This document shows, one piece after another, positions 10,004 to 19,360 of a stretch of DNA of 50,919 nucleotides (the first letter of the stretch is position 1; every line of letters begins with the position of its first letter). Where the stretch lies: NCBI GenBank assembly GCA_023257515.1, contig JALRCA010000204.1, forward strand, positions 1 to 50,919, read 5' to 3'. A program made the position numbers and the translations under genes. Source of the stretch: Aeromicrobium sp. GTDB lineage: Bacteria > Actinomycetota > Actinomycetes > Propionibacteriales > Nocardioidaceae. Below the pieces are notes generated by a model. The model did no database searches, was not told where the DNA came from, and worked only from the letters and a program-made list of their open reading frames with translations.

Positions 10004-10036
10004 CATGCACCGAATCCACGCGCAGGACGGTGCATG
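10004..10036. terminator. Hairpin between convergent lysR and ligT-like genes
   Basis: CATGCACCG and CGGTGCATG are perfect 9-bp arms across a 15-nt loop. They lie 24 bases after the lysR stop and 28 bases before the convergent ligT-like stop. It could terminate either transcript. Confidence 0.4.
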
Positions 10037-10063
10037 GCCACGCAAATCTGGGGTGACGGGGGG

Positions 10064-10573
10064 TCAGGCGAGGGGGAAGGACTGGTCGGGGATCCAGCCG
10101 TCGGCGTCGTCGTGCCGGTAGAGCAAGAACTCGGTGACGCGGAAGTCGCACGTGAAGTCCGAGAGCTCGGCGTACGCCCGGTCCAGGGCCGCGTCGTCCA
10201 GGTGCTGCGCGACGGTCACGTGGGGGTGGAACGGGAAGTCGGCCGGCGGCGGCCCGACGGCGTCGCGCAGCCGGGAGGCGAGCACCTCGGTCTCGGAGAT
10301 CCCCCGGCTCACGGCCACGAACACGACCGGGGACACCGGACGGAAGGTTCCGGTCCCCTGCAGCGTCATGTCGAACGCCCGGGTCGTCGTCGCCACGTCG
10401 GCCAGCGCCTTGCGCACCACCTCGAGACAGGCATCGCCCACCTCGTCGGGCGGCAGCAGGGTCACGTGGCTCGGCACCGTCGCAGCCTGCGGGTCGCCGA
10501 ACGACGCGCGCGCCTCGCGCAGTCGGGTGCCGAAGGGCTCCGGCACCGCGATCGAGATCCCGATCCGCGTCAT
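10064..10573 (-). CDS. 2'-5' RNA ligase/cyclic phosphodiesterase superfamily protein
   Basis: A 169-residue 2H phosphoesterase-type protein. The two catalytic HxTx motifs are both present (HVTL at ~36-39; HVTV at ~119-122), as in LigT/ThpR, which open or make 2'-5' linked or cyclic phosphate RNA ends. The biological substrate is not known for actinobacterial members. Its ATG overlaps the trpS TGA by 4 nt (ATGA), so it is translationally coupled to tryptophanyl-tRNA synthetase. The RNA-end chemistry next to a tRNA synthetase is suggestive, but the link is only positional. Confidence 0.85.
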   Translation of the reverse strand: MTRIGISIAVPEPFGTRLREARASFGDPQAATVPSHVTLLPPDEVGDACLEVVRKALADVATTTRAFDMTLQGTGTFRPVSPVVFVAVSRGISETEVLASRLRDAVGPPPADFPFHPHVTVAQHLDDAALDRAYAELSDFTCDFRVTEFLLYRHDDADGWIPDQSFPLA

Positions 10574-11604
10574 GCGCCCGCGGGACGAGGAGCGACGAAG
10601 CCGGAGGCCTCGTAGACGGCGGCCAGGGTCGGCACGGCGACCTCGCGGGCGCGAGCGGCGCCCTCGGCGAGGATGCGGTCGAGCTCGCCACGGTCCTCGA
10701 GCAGCTCGCGGGTGCGCGAGCCGAACTGCTGCACGAAGTCGCCCACGACCTCGCCCAGCGCGACCTTGAGGTGCCCGTACTGCTGGTCGGCGAACTCAGC
10801 GACGAGGTCGTCGACCGAGCGATCGGTGAGCACGGAGAAGATGGTCAGCAGATTCGAGATCCCGGGCTTCTGCTCCGGGTCGAAGCGGATCTCGGCGCCC
10901 GAGTCGGTGACGGCCGAGCGCACCTTCTTGGCCGCCTGCTTGGCCGTGTCGGACAGGTCGATGACGCCCGCGTGCGACGCGCTGGAGCCGCTCATCTTGC
11001 TCGTCGGGTCCTGCAGGTCGTAGATCTTCGCGGTGGCCCTGACGATGTGCGCCTCCGGCACCGTGAACGTCTCGCCGAAGCGGTGGTTGAAGCGTTGCGC
11101 CAGGTTGCGGGTCAGCTCGACGTGCTGGCGCTGGTCCTCGCCGACCGGCACCTTGTCGGCCTGGTAGACGAGGATGTCGGCCGCCATGAGGATCGGGTAG
11201 GTGAACAGCCCGACGCTCGCCGAGTCCTGGCCACCGCGCGCGCTCTTGTCCTTGAACTGCGTCATCCGGCTCGCCTCGCCGAAGCCCGTGACACCGCCGA
11301 GCACCCACGCGAGCTGGGCGTGCTCGGGCACGTGGCTCTGGACGAACAGCGCGCTGCGGGACGGGTCGACGCCGGCGGCGAGCATCTGTGCGGCGGCGAC
11401 GTAGGTGCGCTCGCGCAGGAGGGCCGGGTCGTACTCGACCGTGATGGCGTGCAGGTCGGGGATGAAGTAGAACGCCTCGAACTCGTCCTGCAGCGCGACC
11501 CACTGGCGGAACGCCCCGATGTAGTTGCCGAGGTGGTACGAGTCGGCGGTCGGCTGCGCGCCGGAGAGCACACGAGGCCGACGCCCGGGGGCAGGACTGG
11601 GCAT
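10570..11604 (-). CDS. trpS: Tryptophanyl-tRNA synthetase
   Basis: Class I aminoacyl-tRNA synthetase that charges tRNA-Trp. 344 residues: [18 protein letters not shown] (HIGH-equivalent), [19 protein letters not shown] (conserved dimer/active-site helix) and the signature loop in the form KMSGSS instead of the textbook KMSKS. ATG 11604 is the start matching the family N-terminus; CAGAAT lies 6 nt upstream, so leaderless initiation is likely. Divergent from galK, with 51 bases between the two starts. Coupled to the downstream ligT-like gene. Confidence 0.96.
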   Translation of the reverse strand: MPSPAPGRRPRVLSGAQPTADSYHLGNYIGAFRQWVALQDEFEAFYFIPDLHAITVEYDPALLRERTYVAAAQMLAAGVDPSRSALFVQSHVPEHAQLAWVLGGVTGFGEASRMTQFKDKSARGGQDSASVGLFTYPILMAADILVYQADKVPVGEDQRQHVELTRNLAQRFNHRFGETFTVPEAHIVRATAKIYDLQDPTSKMSGSSASHAGVIDLSDTAKQAAKKVRSAVTDSGAEIRFDPEQKPGISNLLTIFSVLTDRSVDDLVAEFADQQYGHLKVALGEVVGDFVQQFGSRTRELLEDRGELDRILAEGAARAREVAVPTLAAVYEASGFVAPRPAGA

Positions 11605-11655
11605 GTGTGCATTCTGCCAGTGACGCTCCGGTGCCCCTGCCCTAGGCTCGGCGCG

Positions 11656-12798
11656 ATGACTGATGCGATGACTGGGTCGACGCGTCCGCCCGCGACGTCG
11701 GTGCGCCGCTGGCAGGTCCCGGGCCGCGTGAACCTGATCGGCGAGCACCTCGACTACAACGGCGGCCCGTCCGTGCCGTTCGCCATCGACCGGTTCGTGA
11801 CGCTCAAGGCGCGCCGCCGGGACGACGACGCCGTCAACGTGTGGAGCACGCTGCCGGGCACGACGAGCGCCGAGCGCGCGAGCTTCACGACCGGCGTCAC
11901 CTCCGGCGAGGTCTCCGGCTGGGCCGCCTACGTCGCCGGCACGGTGTGGTCGCTCCGCGAGGCCGGGCACGACGTGCCGGGCGTGGACCTGGTGCTCGAG
12001 TCCGACCTGCCGAGCGGCGCCGGGCTCTCGTCCTCGGCGGCCCTCACCGTCGGCACGGCGTGCGCGCTCGAGGACCTGGCCGGACTCGGTCTCGACCGCA
12101 CCGCGGTCGCCCTGCTCGCCCAACGCGCCGAGAACGACTACGTGGGCGCGCCGACGGGGGTCATGGACCAGCTCGCCGTGGCGCACGGCCGTGCCGGGCA
12201 CGCCGTCCGCACCGATCCGTCGACCTCGCCGCCGGGCGTCGAGGTCGTGCCGTTCGCCGTCGCCGAGTCCGGGCTCGTCGTGCTCGTCGTCGACACCGGC
12301 GTGCACCACGCCCACGCGGGCGGCGGCTACGCGGACCGGCGCCGCGAGAGCGAGCAGGCGGCCGCCGAGCTCGGGCTCGACCACCTGGCGAAGGCCGGTC
12401 CCGACGCCGTGCTGAGGCTCGAGGACGAGACCCTCAAGGCTCGCACGCGACACGTCATCACCGAGACGGCGCGGGTCCGCGCGGCCGTGCGCGCGCTGGG
12501 CGACGGCGAGTGGAAGCAGCTCGGCACGATCCTGACGGCCTCCCACGAGTCGCTGCGCGACGACTACGCCGTCAGCTGCGCGGAGCTCGACGTCACGGTC
12601 GAGGCGGCACTCGAGGCCGGTGCTCTGGGGGCCCGCATGACCGGCGGGGGCTTCGGCGGCTCGGTGATCGCCCTGGTCCCGCGCGACCGGCTCGACGCCG
12701 TCACGGCGCTCGTCCGCGAGCGCTTCGAGGCGCTCGGCTGGGAGCGCCCGGCGGCCTTCCCGGTCGTCCCCGCCGACGGCGCCCGGCTCACCGATTGA
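11656..12798 (+). CDS. galK: Galactokinase
   Basis: GHMP kinase that phosphorylates galactose at C1 (Leloir pathway). 380 residues with the galactokinase signature [15 protein letters not shown] (~24-38), the ATP loop [13 protein letters not shown] (~118-130), and the C-terminal GHMP motif [16 protein letters not shown] 11656 lies 7 nt after TAGGCT (11643-11648), with no Shine-Dalgarno. No galT, galE or transporter is adjacent, so the rest of the pathway must be elsewhere. Followed 48 nt later by pheA. Confidence 0.95.
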   Translation: MTDAMTGSTRPPATSVRRWQVPGRVNLIGEHLDYNGGPSVPFAIDRFVTLKARRRDDDAVNVWSTLPGTTSAERASFTTGVTSGEVSGWAAYVAGTVWSLREAGHDVPGVDLVLESDLPSGAGLSSSAALTVGTACALEDLAGLGLDRTAVALLAQRAENDYVGAPTGVMDQLAVAHGRAGHAVRTDPSTSPPGVEVVPFAVAESGLVVLVVDTGVHHAHAGGGYADRRRESEQAAAELGLDHLAKAGPDAVLRLEDETLKARTRHVITETARVRAAVRALGDGEWKQLGTILTASHESLRDDYAVSCAELDVTVEAALEAGALGARMTGGGFGGSVIALVPRDRLDAVTALVRERFEALGWERPAAFPVVPADGARLTD

Positions 12799-12846
12799 TC
12801 CCGCCGCCGTGGGAGCAGGCGGGCGAGCGGTGACAGACTGTGCGGC

Positions 12847-13689
12847 GTGACCGCTCCACGGATCGCGTACCAGGGTGAGCCCGGCGCGAACTCCCACATC
12901 GTCATCCGCGACAACTACCCGGACGCGACGCCGATCCCGTGCGCGTCGTTCGAGGACGTGTTCGCAGCAGTCGCCCACGCGCAGGCCGACCTCGCGATGA
13001 TCCCGATCGACAACTCCATCGCGGGACGCGTGGCCGACATCCACCACTTCCTGCCGACGTCGGGCCTGCACATCATCGGTGAGCACTTCCTGCGGATCCA
13101 GTTCACCGTCGCCGGTACACCCGGCACGACCCTGGACTCGATCGAGCGGGTGCACAGCCACGTGCACGCGCTCGGCCAGTGCCGCAGGATCATCGCCGAG
13201 CACGGCTGGCAGCCGCTCATCAGCGGCGACACCGCGGGCGCCGCGCGCGAGATCGCCGAGGCGCAGGACGTCACGCAGGCCGCCATCACGCCACCGCTCG
13301 CCGCCGAGATCTACGGCCTCGACATCCTGGCGCGCGACGTCGAGGACGAGAGCCACAACACGACCCGCTTCGTCGTGCTCGCGCCCGACGCGGTCAGGGC
13401 GCCGGCGGGGAACGGGCCCGTGGTCACGAGCTTCATCTTCAACGTGCGCAACCTGCCGGCGGCTCTCTACAAGGCGCTCGGGGGGTTCGCCACCAACGGC
13501 GTCAACATGACCAAGCTCGAGAGCTACATGGTCGGCGGCCACTTCACGGCGACCCAGTTCCTCGCCGAGGTCGACGGACACCCGGACGACCCCGGCCTCG
13601 CGCGCGCGCTCGAGGAGCTCACGTTCTTCACGACCGACGTCCGCATCCTGGGCGTCTACCCGGCGGACCGGTTCCGCGCGAGCGCCTGA
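12847..13689 (+). CDS. pheA: Prephenate dehydratase
   Basis: Converts prephenate to phenylpyruvate in phenylalanine synthesis. 280 residues: catalytic domain starting [13 protein letters not shown], with [17 protein letters not shown] and the essential Thr-Arg-Phe (NTTRFVVL, ~176-183), then a C-terminal ACT regulatory domain (~195-275; [31 protein letters not shown]). It is monofunctional, with no chorismate mutase domain, and the N-terminus is of the '[11 protein letters not shown]' subtype also common in proteobacteria. GTG 12847 sits 7 nt after CAGACT (12834-12839). Feedback inhibition by phenylalanine through the ACT domain is expected from the family. Confidence 0.95.
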   Translation: MTAPRIAYQGEPGANSHIVIRDNYPDATPIPCASFEDVFAAVAHAQADLAMIPIDNSIAGRVADIHHFLPTSGLHIIGEHFLRIQFTVAGTPGTTLDSIERVHSHVHALGQCRRIIAEHGWQPLISGDTAGAAREIAEAQDVTQAAITPPLAAEIYGLDILARDVEDESHNTTRFVVLAPDAVRAPAGNGPVVTSFIFNVRNLPAALYKALGGFATNGVNMTKLESYMVGGHFTATQFLAEVDGHPDDPGLARALEELTFFTTDVRILGVYPADRFRASA

Positions 13690-13691
13690 GC

Positions 13692-14813
13692 ATGGTCGCG
13701 CCACGGGGGAACCATCCGGCCATGCGCTGGCCGCTGTCGGTGCCGGTCCTGTCCGACGGCGTCGTCACGCTGCGCGCCCACGTGCCGGGCGACGTGGACG
13801 CCATGACCGAGATGGCGCAGGACGAGGCGATGGCGCGGTGGACCGCCGTGCCGGTGCCCTACGAGCGCAAGCACGCCGAGGACTACGCCTCGTCGATGAT
13901 GGCGCGGTTGTGGGACGAGGGGACGTCGCGTGGCTGGGCGATCGAGGCCGACGGCCGGTTCGTCGGCAACATCGACCTGCGCGGCTCGGGCGTGCTGGAC
14001 GTCGGTTTCGCGCTGCACCCGGCGGCGCGCGGGCAGGGATTCATGGCACGCGCCGTGCGGCTCGTCGTCGACCACGCGTTCACCGAAGGGATCGGCGAGG
14101 TCGTGCACTGGCGTGGGCACGTCGGCAACGTCGCGTCGTTGCGCGTCGCCCACGCCACGGGGTTCACGCTCCACGGCATCCAGCCGGGACTCCTGTGGGA
14201 ACGAGGGCGGGCGATCGATGCCTGGACCGCCTCGATCCGCTTCGGCGACCCGCCGGTCCCGCGGACGCGATGGCTCGACGATGTGCTCGAGACCGAGCGG
14301 CTCCGTCTGCGCCCGATGACCGAGGCCGACGTCCCACGGATCGTCGAGGCCGGCACCGATCCCGTCACGCGGCAGTACATCGCCGGCCTCCCCCGCCCCT
14401 ACACGCCCCAGGACGGCCGTGCCTTCGTCCACGCCACGACGTGGGAGGCCGCGCGCGGGACCCAGGCCTCGTGGACCGTCGCCGACGCCGCGACCGACGA
14501 GCTGCTCGGTCACCTGGCACTCATGCGGCTCGGACCGCCCGACCCGGGCCAGGGCGAGGTCGGGTACTGGATGCACCCGGACGCCCGCGGACGTGGCGTG
14601 ATGCGCGAGGCGTTGGAGGCGGTCGTCGAGCACGCCCTCTCGCCCGAGGGCCTCGACCTGCGGCGCCTGTCGCTGTGGGCGGCCGCCGGCAACGACGCGA
14701 GCAACGCCGTCGCCCGGGCCTGCGGCTTCGTCCCGACCGGGCGGGAGACGTCCGCCGAGGCACTCGGCGACGGCACGCTGGACGACGCGAACGGCTACGA
14801 GATCCTCCGCTGA
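13692..14813 (+). CDS. Tandem double GNAT N-acetyltransferase
   Basis: A 373-residue protein with two complete GNAT domains in a row (about 20-185 and 195-372). Acetyl-CoA-binding loops are visible in both: [15 protein letters not shown] in the first and [15 protein letters not shown] in the second. Both are of the RimJ/RimL type, which acetylates protein N-termini or small amines; no substrate can be assigned. Start ATG 13692 is 2 nt past pheA; ATG 13722 (..[17 protein letters not shown]), 11 nt after GGGGGA, is a good alternative start. Likely in the pheA transcript. The gene ends just before a strong hairpin. Confidence 0.85.
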   Translation: MVAPRGNHPAMRWPLSVPVLSDGVVTLRAHVPGDVDAMTEMAQDEAMARWTAVPVPYERKHAEDYASSMMARLWDEGTSRGWAIEADGRFVGNIDLRGSGVLDVGFALHPAARGQGFMARAVRLVVDHAFTEGIGEVVHWRGHVGNVASLRVAHATGFTLHGIQPGLLWERGRAIDAWTASIRFGDPPVPRTRWLDDVLETERLRLRPMTEADVPRIVEAGTDPVTRQYIAGLPRPYTPQDGRAFVHATTWEAARGTQASWTVADAATDELLGHLALMRLGPPDPGQGEVGYWMHPDARGRGVMREALEAVVEHALSPEGLDLRRLSLWAAAGNDASNAVARACGFVPTGRETSAEALGDGTLDDANGYEILR

Positions 14814-14826
14814 CCCCTTGCCCCCG

Positions 14827-14853
14827 CCCCACCCACTCGCTGAGTGGGTGGGG
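14827..14853 (+). terminator. Strong hairpin after the GNAT gene
   Basis: Perfect 12-bp arms CCCCACCCACTC / GAGTGGGTGGGG around the 3-nt loop GCT, starting 14 bases past the GNAT stop. There is no T-tract, as usual at high GC. It would close the galK-pheA-GNAT transcript before the padR promoter. Confidence 0.7.
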
Positions 14854-14905
14854 GTGAGGCCCGGGCGCGGGGATGTGTCGGTGGCGGGCGTCACGATGAA
14901 TTCCG

Positions 14906-14948
14906 TTGCGCGCCACAACCGGCGTGCCATATATTCCATCTGGAATAT
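14906..14948 (+). promoter_or_regulatory. padR promoter with overlapping operator
   Basis: TTGCGC (14906-14911) and TATATT (14930-14935) are spaced by 18 bp, a good -35/-10 pair in an otherwise GC-rich region. The perfect inverted repeat ATATTCCA-TC-TGGAATAT (14931-14948) covers the -10 box and the expected start site. This is the natural place for autorepression by the PadR protein encoded 16 bases downstream. Confidence 0.65.
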
Positions 14949-14964
14949 TCACGTCGGAGGAATC

Positions 14965-15522
14965 ATGTCGCTCACGCCCCTGGCCGTCTCGGCCCTGGCC
15001 CTGCTGAACGAGCGACCCATGCATCCCTACGAGATGTACCAGCTGCTGCTCGAGCGGCACGAGGACGAGATCGTCAAGGTTCGGCCCGGCTCGCTCTACC
15101 ACGCGGTCGAGCGACTGCTGGAGCAGGAGCTGGTCGTCGCGACCGGCACCGAGCGCGAGGGCAATCGGCCCGAGCGCACCACCTATGCCATCACGCCGGC
15201 CGGCTACGACGCGCTCGTCGCCCAGCTCCGTGAGTGGCTCAGCACGCCGGTCAACGAGTACCCCCGCCTCCCCCTCGCGCTCGCCGAGGCCCATAACGGC
15301 CCCGCCGACCTCGTGGTCGAGGACCTGACCGCCTACGTCACCGCGCTCGAGGCCCACCTCGAGCACATCGACTCGATCATCGCCGGCGTCCGCGACCAAG
15401 GAGTGCCGGAGGCCTACTGGATCGAGGCCGACTTCCTGCGCACCGTCCGTCGCGCCGAACGCGACTGGATCGCCACCCTCATCGACCGCATCGAGACCAA
15501 GGACCTGCCATGGCATCCGTGA
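14965..15522 (+). CDS. PadR-family transcriptional regulator
   Basis: A 185-residue PadR repressor: winged HTH at the N-terminus (LNERPMHPYEMYQLLLERHEDEIVKVRPGSLYHAVERLLEQELV; wing ..RPERTTYAITPAGYDAL) and a C-terminal helical dimer domain (~100-180). ATG 14965 has an excellent GGAGG 4 nt upstream. The stop overlaps the following exporter by 13 nt, which makes this a regulator-exporter operon. The operator-like palindrome just upstream supports self-control and ligand-induced efflux. Confidence 0.93.
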   Translation: MSLTPLAVSALALLNERPMHPYEMYQLLLERHEDEIVKVRPGSLYHAVERLLEQELVVATGTEREGNRPERTTYAITPAGYDALVAQLREWLSTPVNEYPRLPLALAEAHNGPADLVVEDLTAYVTALEAHLEHIDSIIAGVRDQGVPEAYWIEADFLRTVRRAERDWIATLIDRIETKDLPWHP

Positions 15523-17024
15523 ACCCCACCGCGCCCCCGACGGGCAACGACCTCCCGCCCGACTACAAGCCGTGGCCGGCGCTGCTGGCCATGGTCATCG
15601 GGTTCTTCATGATCCTGCTCGACAACACGATCGTGTCCGTCGCCACGCCCGACATCATCCGCGAGCTCCGCACCGACTACACGAACGGCATCTGGGTCAC
15701 GAGCGCGTACCTGCTCGCCTACGCCGTCCCCCTGCTCATCACGGGCCGCCTCGGCGACCGCTTCGGCCCCAAGAACGTCTACCTGGTCGGTCTCGTGGTC
15801 TTCACCCTCGCCTCGCTGTGGTGCGGGCTGACCGGGTCGATCGCCGGCCTCATCGTCGCCCGCGCCGTGCAGGGCGTCGGCGCCTCGCTCATGACGCCGC
15901 AGACCATGGCCGTCATCACCCGCACGTTCCCGCCCGCCAAGCGCGGTGGCGCGATGGCCCTGTGGGGCGCGACGGCCGGGGTCGCGACGCTCGTCGGTCC
16001 GATCCTCGGCGGGGTGCTCGTCGACGCGGCCGGCTGGGAGTGGATCTTCTTCATCAACGTGCCCGTCGGCGTCGTCGCCTTCGTGCTGGCGGCCCGCCTC
16101 GTGCCCACCCTGCCCACCCACTCGCACAGCTTCGACTGGCTGGGCGTCGCCCTGAGCGGCGTCGGCATGTTCCTGCTCGTGTTCGGCATCCAGGAGGGCG
16201 AGCGCTACGACTGGGACGGCCGCATCTGGGCACTCATCGCCGGCGGGCTGGTGGTCATCGCCCTCTTCCTGTTCTGGCAGAGCAGGATCAGGACCGAGCC
16301 GCTCGTGCCGCTGGGTCTGTTCCGCGACCGCAACTTCTCGGTCGGCAACCTGGGCATCGCGCTCGTCTCGATGGCGATCACCGCGATGAGCCTGCCGTTC
16401 TTCTTCTTCGCCCAGGGCGCCCGCGGATGGAGCCCGACCGAGTCGGCCCTGTTCATGACGCCCATGGCGGTCGTGCTGATCCTGCTGTCGCCGATCGTCG
16501 GCCGACTCGTCGACAGCACGCACCCGCGCAACATCACGCTGGTCGGGTTCACGACGGCCGCGATCGCCATGACGTGGAGCAGCTCCCTCATCGACCCCGA
16601 CACGCCGGCGTGGCAGCTGCTGCTGCCCATGGCCCTGTTCGGCGTCTCGAACGCGTGCCTGTGGGCCCCCCTCAGCGCGACCGCCACCCGCAACCTGCCG
16701 CTGGCCTCGGCGGGCGCCGGCGCCGGTGTCTACAACACCACCCGCCAGGTCGCCGCGGCGCTCGGCAGCGCCGCGGTCGCCGCGCTGATCGGCTCGCGCC
16801 TGGCGGCGAACGGGCTCGGCGGCGACGCCGAGTCCTTCCAGTCCGGAGGCGGAGGCGGCTCCATGCCGGCGGAGATCGCCGAGAAGTTCTCGACCGCGAT
16901 GTCGCAGGCCTACTGGCTCCCGATCTCGGCGTTCGTGGTGGGCATCGTCGTGGTGCTGTTCTTCGCGACGCCGACCCACGAGGGCCACGGCCGTCGTCCT
17001 CAGCCGGCGAGGCAGGACGCCTGA
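15510..17024 (+). CDS. MFS exporter, DHA2/EmrB-QacA family
   Basis: A 504-residue drug:proton antiporter with about 14 membrane helices. It shows the DHA2 signature in helix 1 (MILLDNTIVSVATPDI), loop 2-3 GRLGDRFGPKNVYL, and antiporter motif C in helix 5 (WGATAGVATLVGPILGGVLVD). A soluble Gly-rich loop (GDAESFQSGGGGGSMPAE) precedes the last helix. It overlaps padR by 13 nt, so it is translationally coupled and almost certainly PadR-controlled. The substrate is unknown; quaternary ammonium compounds, dyes or antibiotics are typical for the family. Confidence 0.93.
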   Translation: MASVNPTAPPTGNDLPPDYKPWPALLAMVIGFFMILLDNTIVSVATPDIIRELRTDYTNGIWVTSAYLLAYAVPLLITGRLGDRFGPKNVYLVGLVVFTLASLWCGLTGSIAGLIVARAVQGVGASLMTPQTMAVITRTFPPAKRGGAMALWGATAGVATLVGPILGGVLVDAAGWEWIFFINVPVGVVAFVLAARLVPTLPTHSHSFDWLGVALSGVGMFLLVFGIQEGERYDWDGRIWALIAGGLVVIALFLFWQSRIRTEPLVPLGLFRDRNFSVGNLGIALVSMAITAMSLPFFFFAQGARGWSPTESALFMTPMAVVLILLSPIVGRLVDSTHPRNITLVGFTTAAIAMTWSSSLIDPDTPAWQLLLPMALFGVSNACLWAPLSATATRNLPLASAGAGAGVYNTTRQVAAALGSAAVAALIGSRLAANGLGGDAESFQSGGGGGSMPAEIAEKFSTAMSQAYWLPISAFVVGIVVVLFFATPTHEGHGRRPQPARQDA

Positions 17025-17033
17025 CGCACGCCC

Positions 17034-17066
17034 GACGCCTCCGGTCCGCCCAGGACCGGGGGCGTC
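17034..17066 (+). terminator. Hairpin after the DHA2 exporter
   Basis: GACGCCTCCGGTCC and GGACCGGGGGCGTC pair as a 14-bp stem with one G-U pair around the loop GCCCA. It begins 10 bases past the exporter stop and ends 8 bases before the purU -10 box. Confidence 0.7.
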
Positions 17067-17086
17067 GTCGTCACTAGAATCGGCGG

Positions 17087-17926
17087 GTGGCCCACACCTA
17101 CGTCCTGACGCTGACCTGCCCCGACCGTCCGGGGCTCGTCTACGCCGTCACGCGATGGATCGCCGAGGCCGGCGGCAACATCCTCGACAGCCAGCAGTTC
17201 ACCGACACCTCGGACGGCCAGTTCTTCCTGCGGGTCCACTTCGACCACCCTCACGACCTCGAGGCACTGCGGTCCTCGTTCGCCCCGGTCGCTCAGGTGC
17301 ACACGATGGACGCGCGCATCGTCGTGGCCGAGGTGCCCACGCGCACGCTCGTGCTGGTCTCGAAGGAGGGGCACTGCCTCAACGACCTGCTCTACCGCCA
17401 GAGCACCGGCGCGGTGCCGATCGAGGTACCGGCAGTCGTGTCGAACCACCGCGAGCTCGAGCGCCTGGCCGCGGCGTACGACGTGCCGTTCCACCACGTC
17501 CCGTCGGACGACAAGGCCGCATCGGAGGCGCGGGTCCTCGAGCTGGTCGACGAGCTCGAGGTCGACCTGGTCGTCCTGGCGCGCTACATGCAGATCCTGA
17601 GCGACGACCTGTGCGGCGCGCTCGAAGGTCGCGCGATCAACATCCACCACAGCTTCCTGCCGAGCTTCAAGGGGGCACGGCCCTACCACCAGGCCCATCA
17701 GCGCGGGGTCAAGCTCATCGGCGCCACGGCGCACTACGTGACGGCCGACCTCGACGAGGGACCGATCATCGAGCAGGGCGTGCTCCGCGTCGACCACCGC
17801 ATGACGTCGGCCGACCTCGCCCGCGTCGGACGTGACGTCGAGGCCCAGACGCTCTCGCGGGCCGTCACCCTGCACGCGGAGTCCCGGGTCCTGCGCAACG
17901 GGCCGCGCACCGTCGTGCTCGACTGA
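17087..17926 (+). CDS. purU: Formyltetrahydrofolate deformylase
   Basis: Hydrolyses 10-formyl-THF to formate and THF, balancing the one-carbon pool. 279 residues: N-terminal ACT domain (~1-80; LTCPDRPGLVYAVTRWIAEAGGNI) and a PurN-like formyltransferase domain. The catalytic stretch is intact: NIHHSFLPSFKGARPYHQA and GATAHYVTADLDEGPIIEQ, giving the Asn/His/Asp triad. GTG 17087 is 6 nt after a clear TAGAAT -10 box (17075-17080), so the transcript is probably leaderless. Convergent with the small membrane-protein gene. Confidence 0.95.
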   Translation: MAHTYVLTLTCPDRPGLVYAVTRWIAEAGGNILDSQQFTDTSDGQFFLRVHFDHPHDLEALRSSFAPVAQVHTMDARIVVAEVPTRTLVLVSKEGHCLNDLLYRQSTGAVPIEVPAVVSNHRELERLAAAYDVPFHHVPSDDKAASEARVLELVDELEVDLVVLARYMQILSDDLCGALEGRAINIHHSFLPSFKGARPYHQAHQRGVKLIGATAHYVTADLDEGPIIEQGVLRVDHRMTSADLARVGRDVEAQTLSRAVTLHAESRVLRNGPRTVVLD

Positions 17927-17941
17927 GGGACCGACTCTCGC

Positions 17942-18151
17942 CTAGCCGCCCGCGAGCCGCCGACGCCTCGTCTCGCGCAGCTCGCCGAGCAGCCCGTTGG
18001 CGAAGCACGCGCCCGCGAGGAGCAGCACGAGGCCGACCCAGGCCCTGGCCGACAGGTCGTCGAGCCCGACCAGGACCGCGCCCGCGACGGCCAGGACGAG
18101 GCCGAGCAGCAGGAGAAGCAGCGTGCGGCGCGGGATGAGTGGTCCGTCCAT
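17942..18151 (-). CDS. Small two-helix membrane protein, hypothetical
   Basis: A 69-residue protein with two hydrophobic helices (about 10-30 and 36-54) and an Arg-rich C-terminus (RETRRRRLAGG). Not recognised. ATG 18151 is 7 nt after TAGGGT on the complement, the same leaderless arrangement as its neighbours, which supports it as a real gene. It sits alone between purU (convergent) and the sulfate-uptake operon (divergent). Confidence 0.65.
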   Translation of the reverse strand: MDGPLIPRRTLLLLLLGLVLAVAGAVLVGLDDLSARAWVGLVLLLAGACFANGLLGELRETRRRRLAGG

Positions 18152-18225
18152 GGGCGAGACCCTAGGCCGCCGAGACCGCCGCCGCAGACGGATCGACGAG
18201 CGTCATGTCACATCGTGGTCAAGCG

Positions 18226-18249
18226 TCCCGCATGATGAGACATGCGGGA
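18226..18249. promoter_or_regulatory. Perfect inverted repeat upstream of the sulfate ABC operon
   Basis: TCCCGCATG-N6-CATGCGGGA, 9-bp perfect arms, about 76 bases before the binding-protein start. The size and symmetry fit a dimeric repressor site. No riboswitch fold was recognised in the leader. Control by a sulfur-status regulator is inference from position. Confidence 0.5.
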
Positions 18250-18325
18250 AAGATGCCGCCGGGCACCTACATTCTTCGGCGACGCACCACCCCCCGCTCG
18301 TGCACCGACCTGTGAGGACTCCCCC

Positions 18326-19360
18326 ATGACCAGCACCTTCCGCAGACGACTCACCGCGGCGATCGCGTTCGCCGCCGGCGCCGCCGTGCTGACGGCCTGT
18401 GCCCCCTCTGGCGGATCGGACGGCGACGGCACCAAGCTCTCGCTCGTCGGCTTCGCCGTGCCCAAGGCGGGCAACGACGCTGCCGAGAAGGCGTTCGCCA
18501 AGACCCCCGACGGCGAGGGCGTCACGTGGAAGCAGTCCTACGGCGCCTCGGGCGACCAGAGCCGGGCCGTCGAGGGCGGGCTCAAGGCCGACTACGTCCA
18601 CTTCTCGCTGACGCCGGACGTCACGCGTCTCGTCGACGCCGGCCTGGTCGCGAAGGACTGGAACAGCGGCGCGAACAAGGGCATCGTCACCGACTCGGTG
18701 GTCGTGCTCGTGGTCCGCAAGGGCAACCCCAAGAACATCAAGGGCTGGGACGACCTCGCCAAGCCCGGCGTCGGCATCGTCACCCCCAACCCGGGCTCGT
18801 CCGGCTCGGCCCGCTGGAACATCCTCGGCGCCTGGCAGCACGTGATCGCCGGCGGCGGCAGCGAGGCGGACGCCAAGTCGTTCCTGTCCAAGGTCTTCAA
18901 GAACGTCAAGGCGCTGCCCGGCTCCGGTCGTGACGCCACGACCGCGTTCCAGGGCGGCACGGGCGACGTGCTGATCTCCTACGAGAACGAGGCGATCCTG
19001 GCCCGCCAGCAGGGTGAGGACATCGACTACGTCGTGCCCGACGACACCCTCAAGATCGAGAACCCGGCCGCCGTCACGAAGGACGCCGACCCCAAGGCCA
19101 AGAAGTTCCTCGACTTCGTGCTCTCGCCCGAGGGCCAGGAGGAGTACGTCAAGAAGGGCTTCCGCCCGCTCGACAGCGTCAAGGGCGTCGAGGTCGGCGA
19201 GGTCGAGGGGGCCAACGATCCCCAGAACCCCTTCCCCCAGCCCAAGAAGCTGTTCACGATCGATGGCGACCTGGGCGGCTGGGACGCCGTGAACAAGAAG
19301 TTCTTCGACGAGAACGACGGCATCATCACGAAGCTGCTCTCGGCCTCCGGGAAGTCATGA
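18326..19360 (+). CDS. Sulfate/thiosulfate ABC transporter substrate-binding lipoprotein
   Basis: Extracytoplasmic receptor of the CysTWA importer. 344 residues: signal sequence with lipobox VLTAC (Cys ~26), then the Sbp/CysP fold. Family motifs visible are HFSLTPDVTRLVDAGLV, GIVTDSVVVLVVRKGNPKNI and GVGIVTPNPGSSGSARWN (ligand loop). ATG 18326 has GAGGA 7 nt upstream. An in-frame ATG 28 codons earlier would precede the signal peptide and is rejected. First gene of a four-gene operon; the stop overlaps cysT by 4 nt (ATGA). Sbp versus CysP (sulfate versus thiosulfate) cannot be told apart by eye. Confidence 0.93.
   Translation: MTSTFRRRLTAAIAFAAGAAVLTACAPSGGSDGDGTKLSLVGFAVPKAGNDAAEKAFAKTPDGEGVTWKQSYGASGDQSRAVEGGLKADYVHFSLTPDVTRLVDAGLVAKDWNSGANKGIVTDSVVVLVVRKGNPKNIKGWDDLAKPGVGIVTPNPGSSGSARWNILGAWQHVIAGGGSEADAKSFLSKVFKNVKALPGSGRDATTAFQGGTGDVLISYENEAILARQQGEDIDYVVPDDTLKIENPAAVTKDADPKAKKFLDFVLSPEGQEEYVKKGFRPLDSVKGVEVGEVEGANDPQNPFPQPKKLFTIDGDLGGWDAVNKKFFDENDGIITKLLSASGKS

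Noticed and set aside
8304-10691. 795-codon frame joining sdhC with upstream sequence
   Set aside because: Only the sdhC part has family similarity; the rest is antisense to lysR or another frame of the ligT-like gene.
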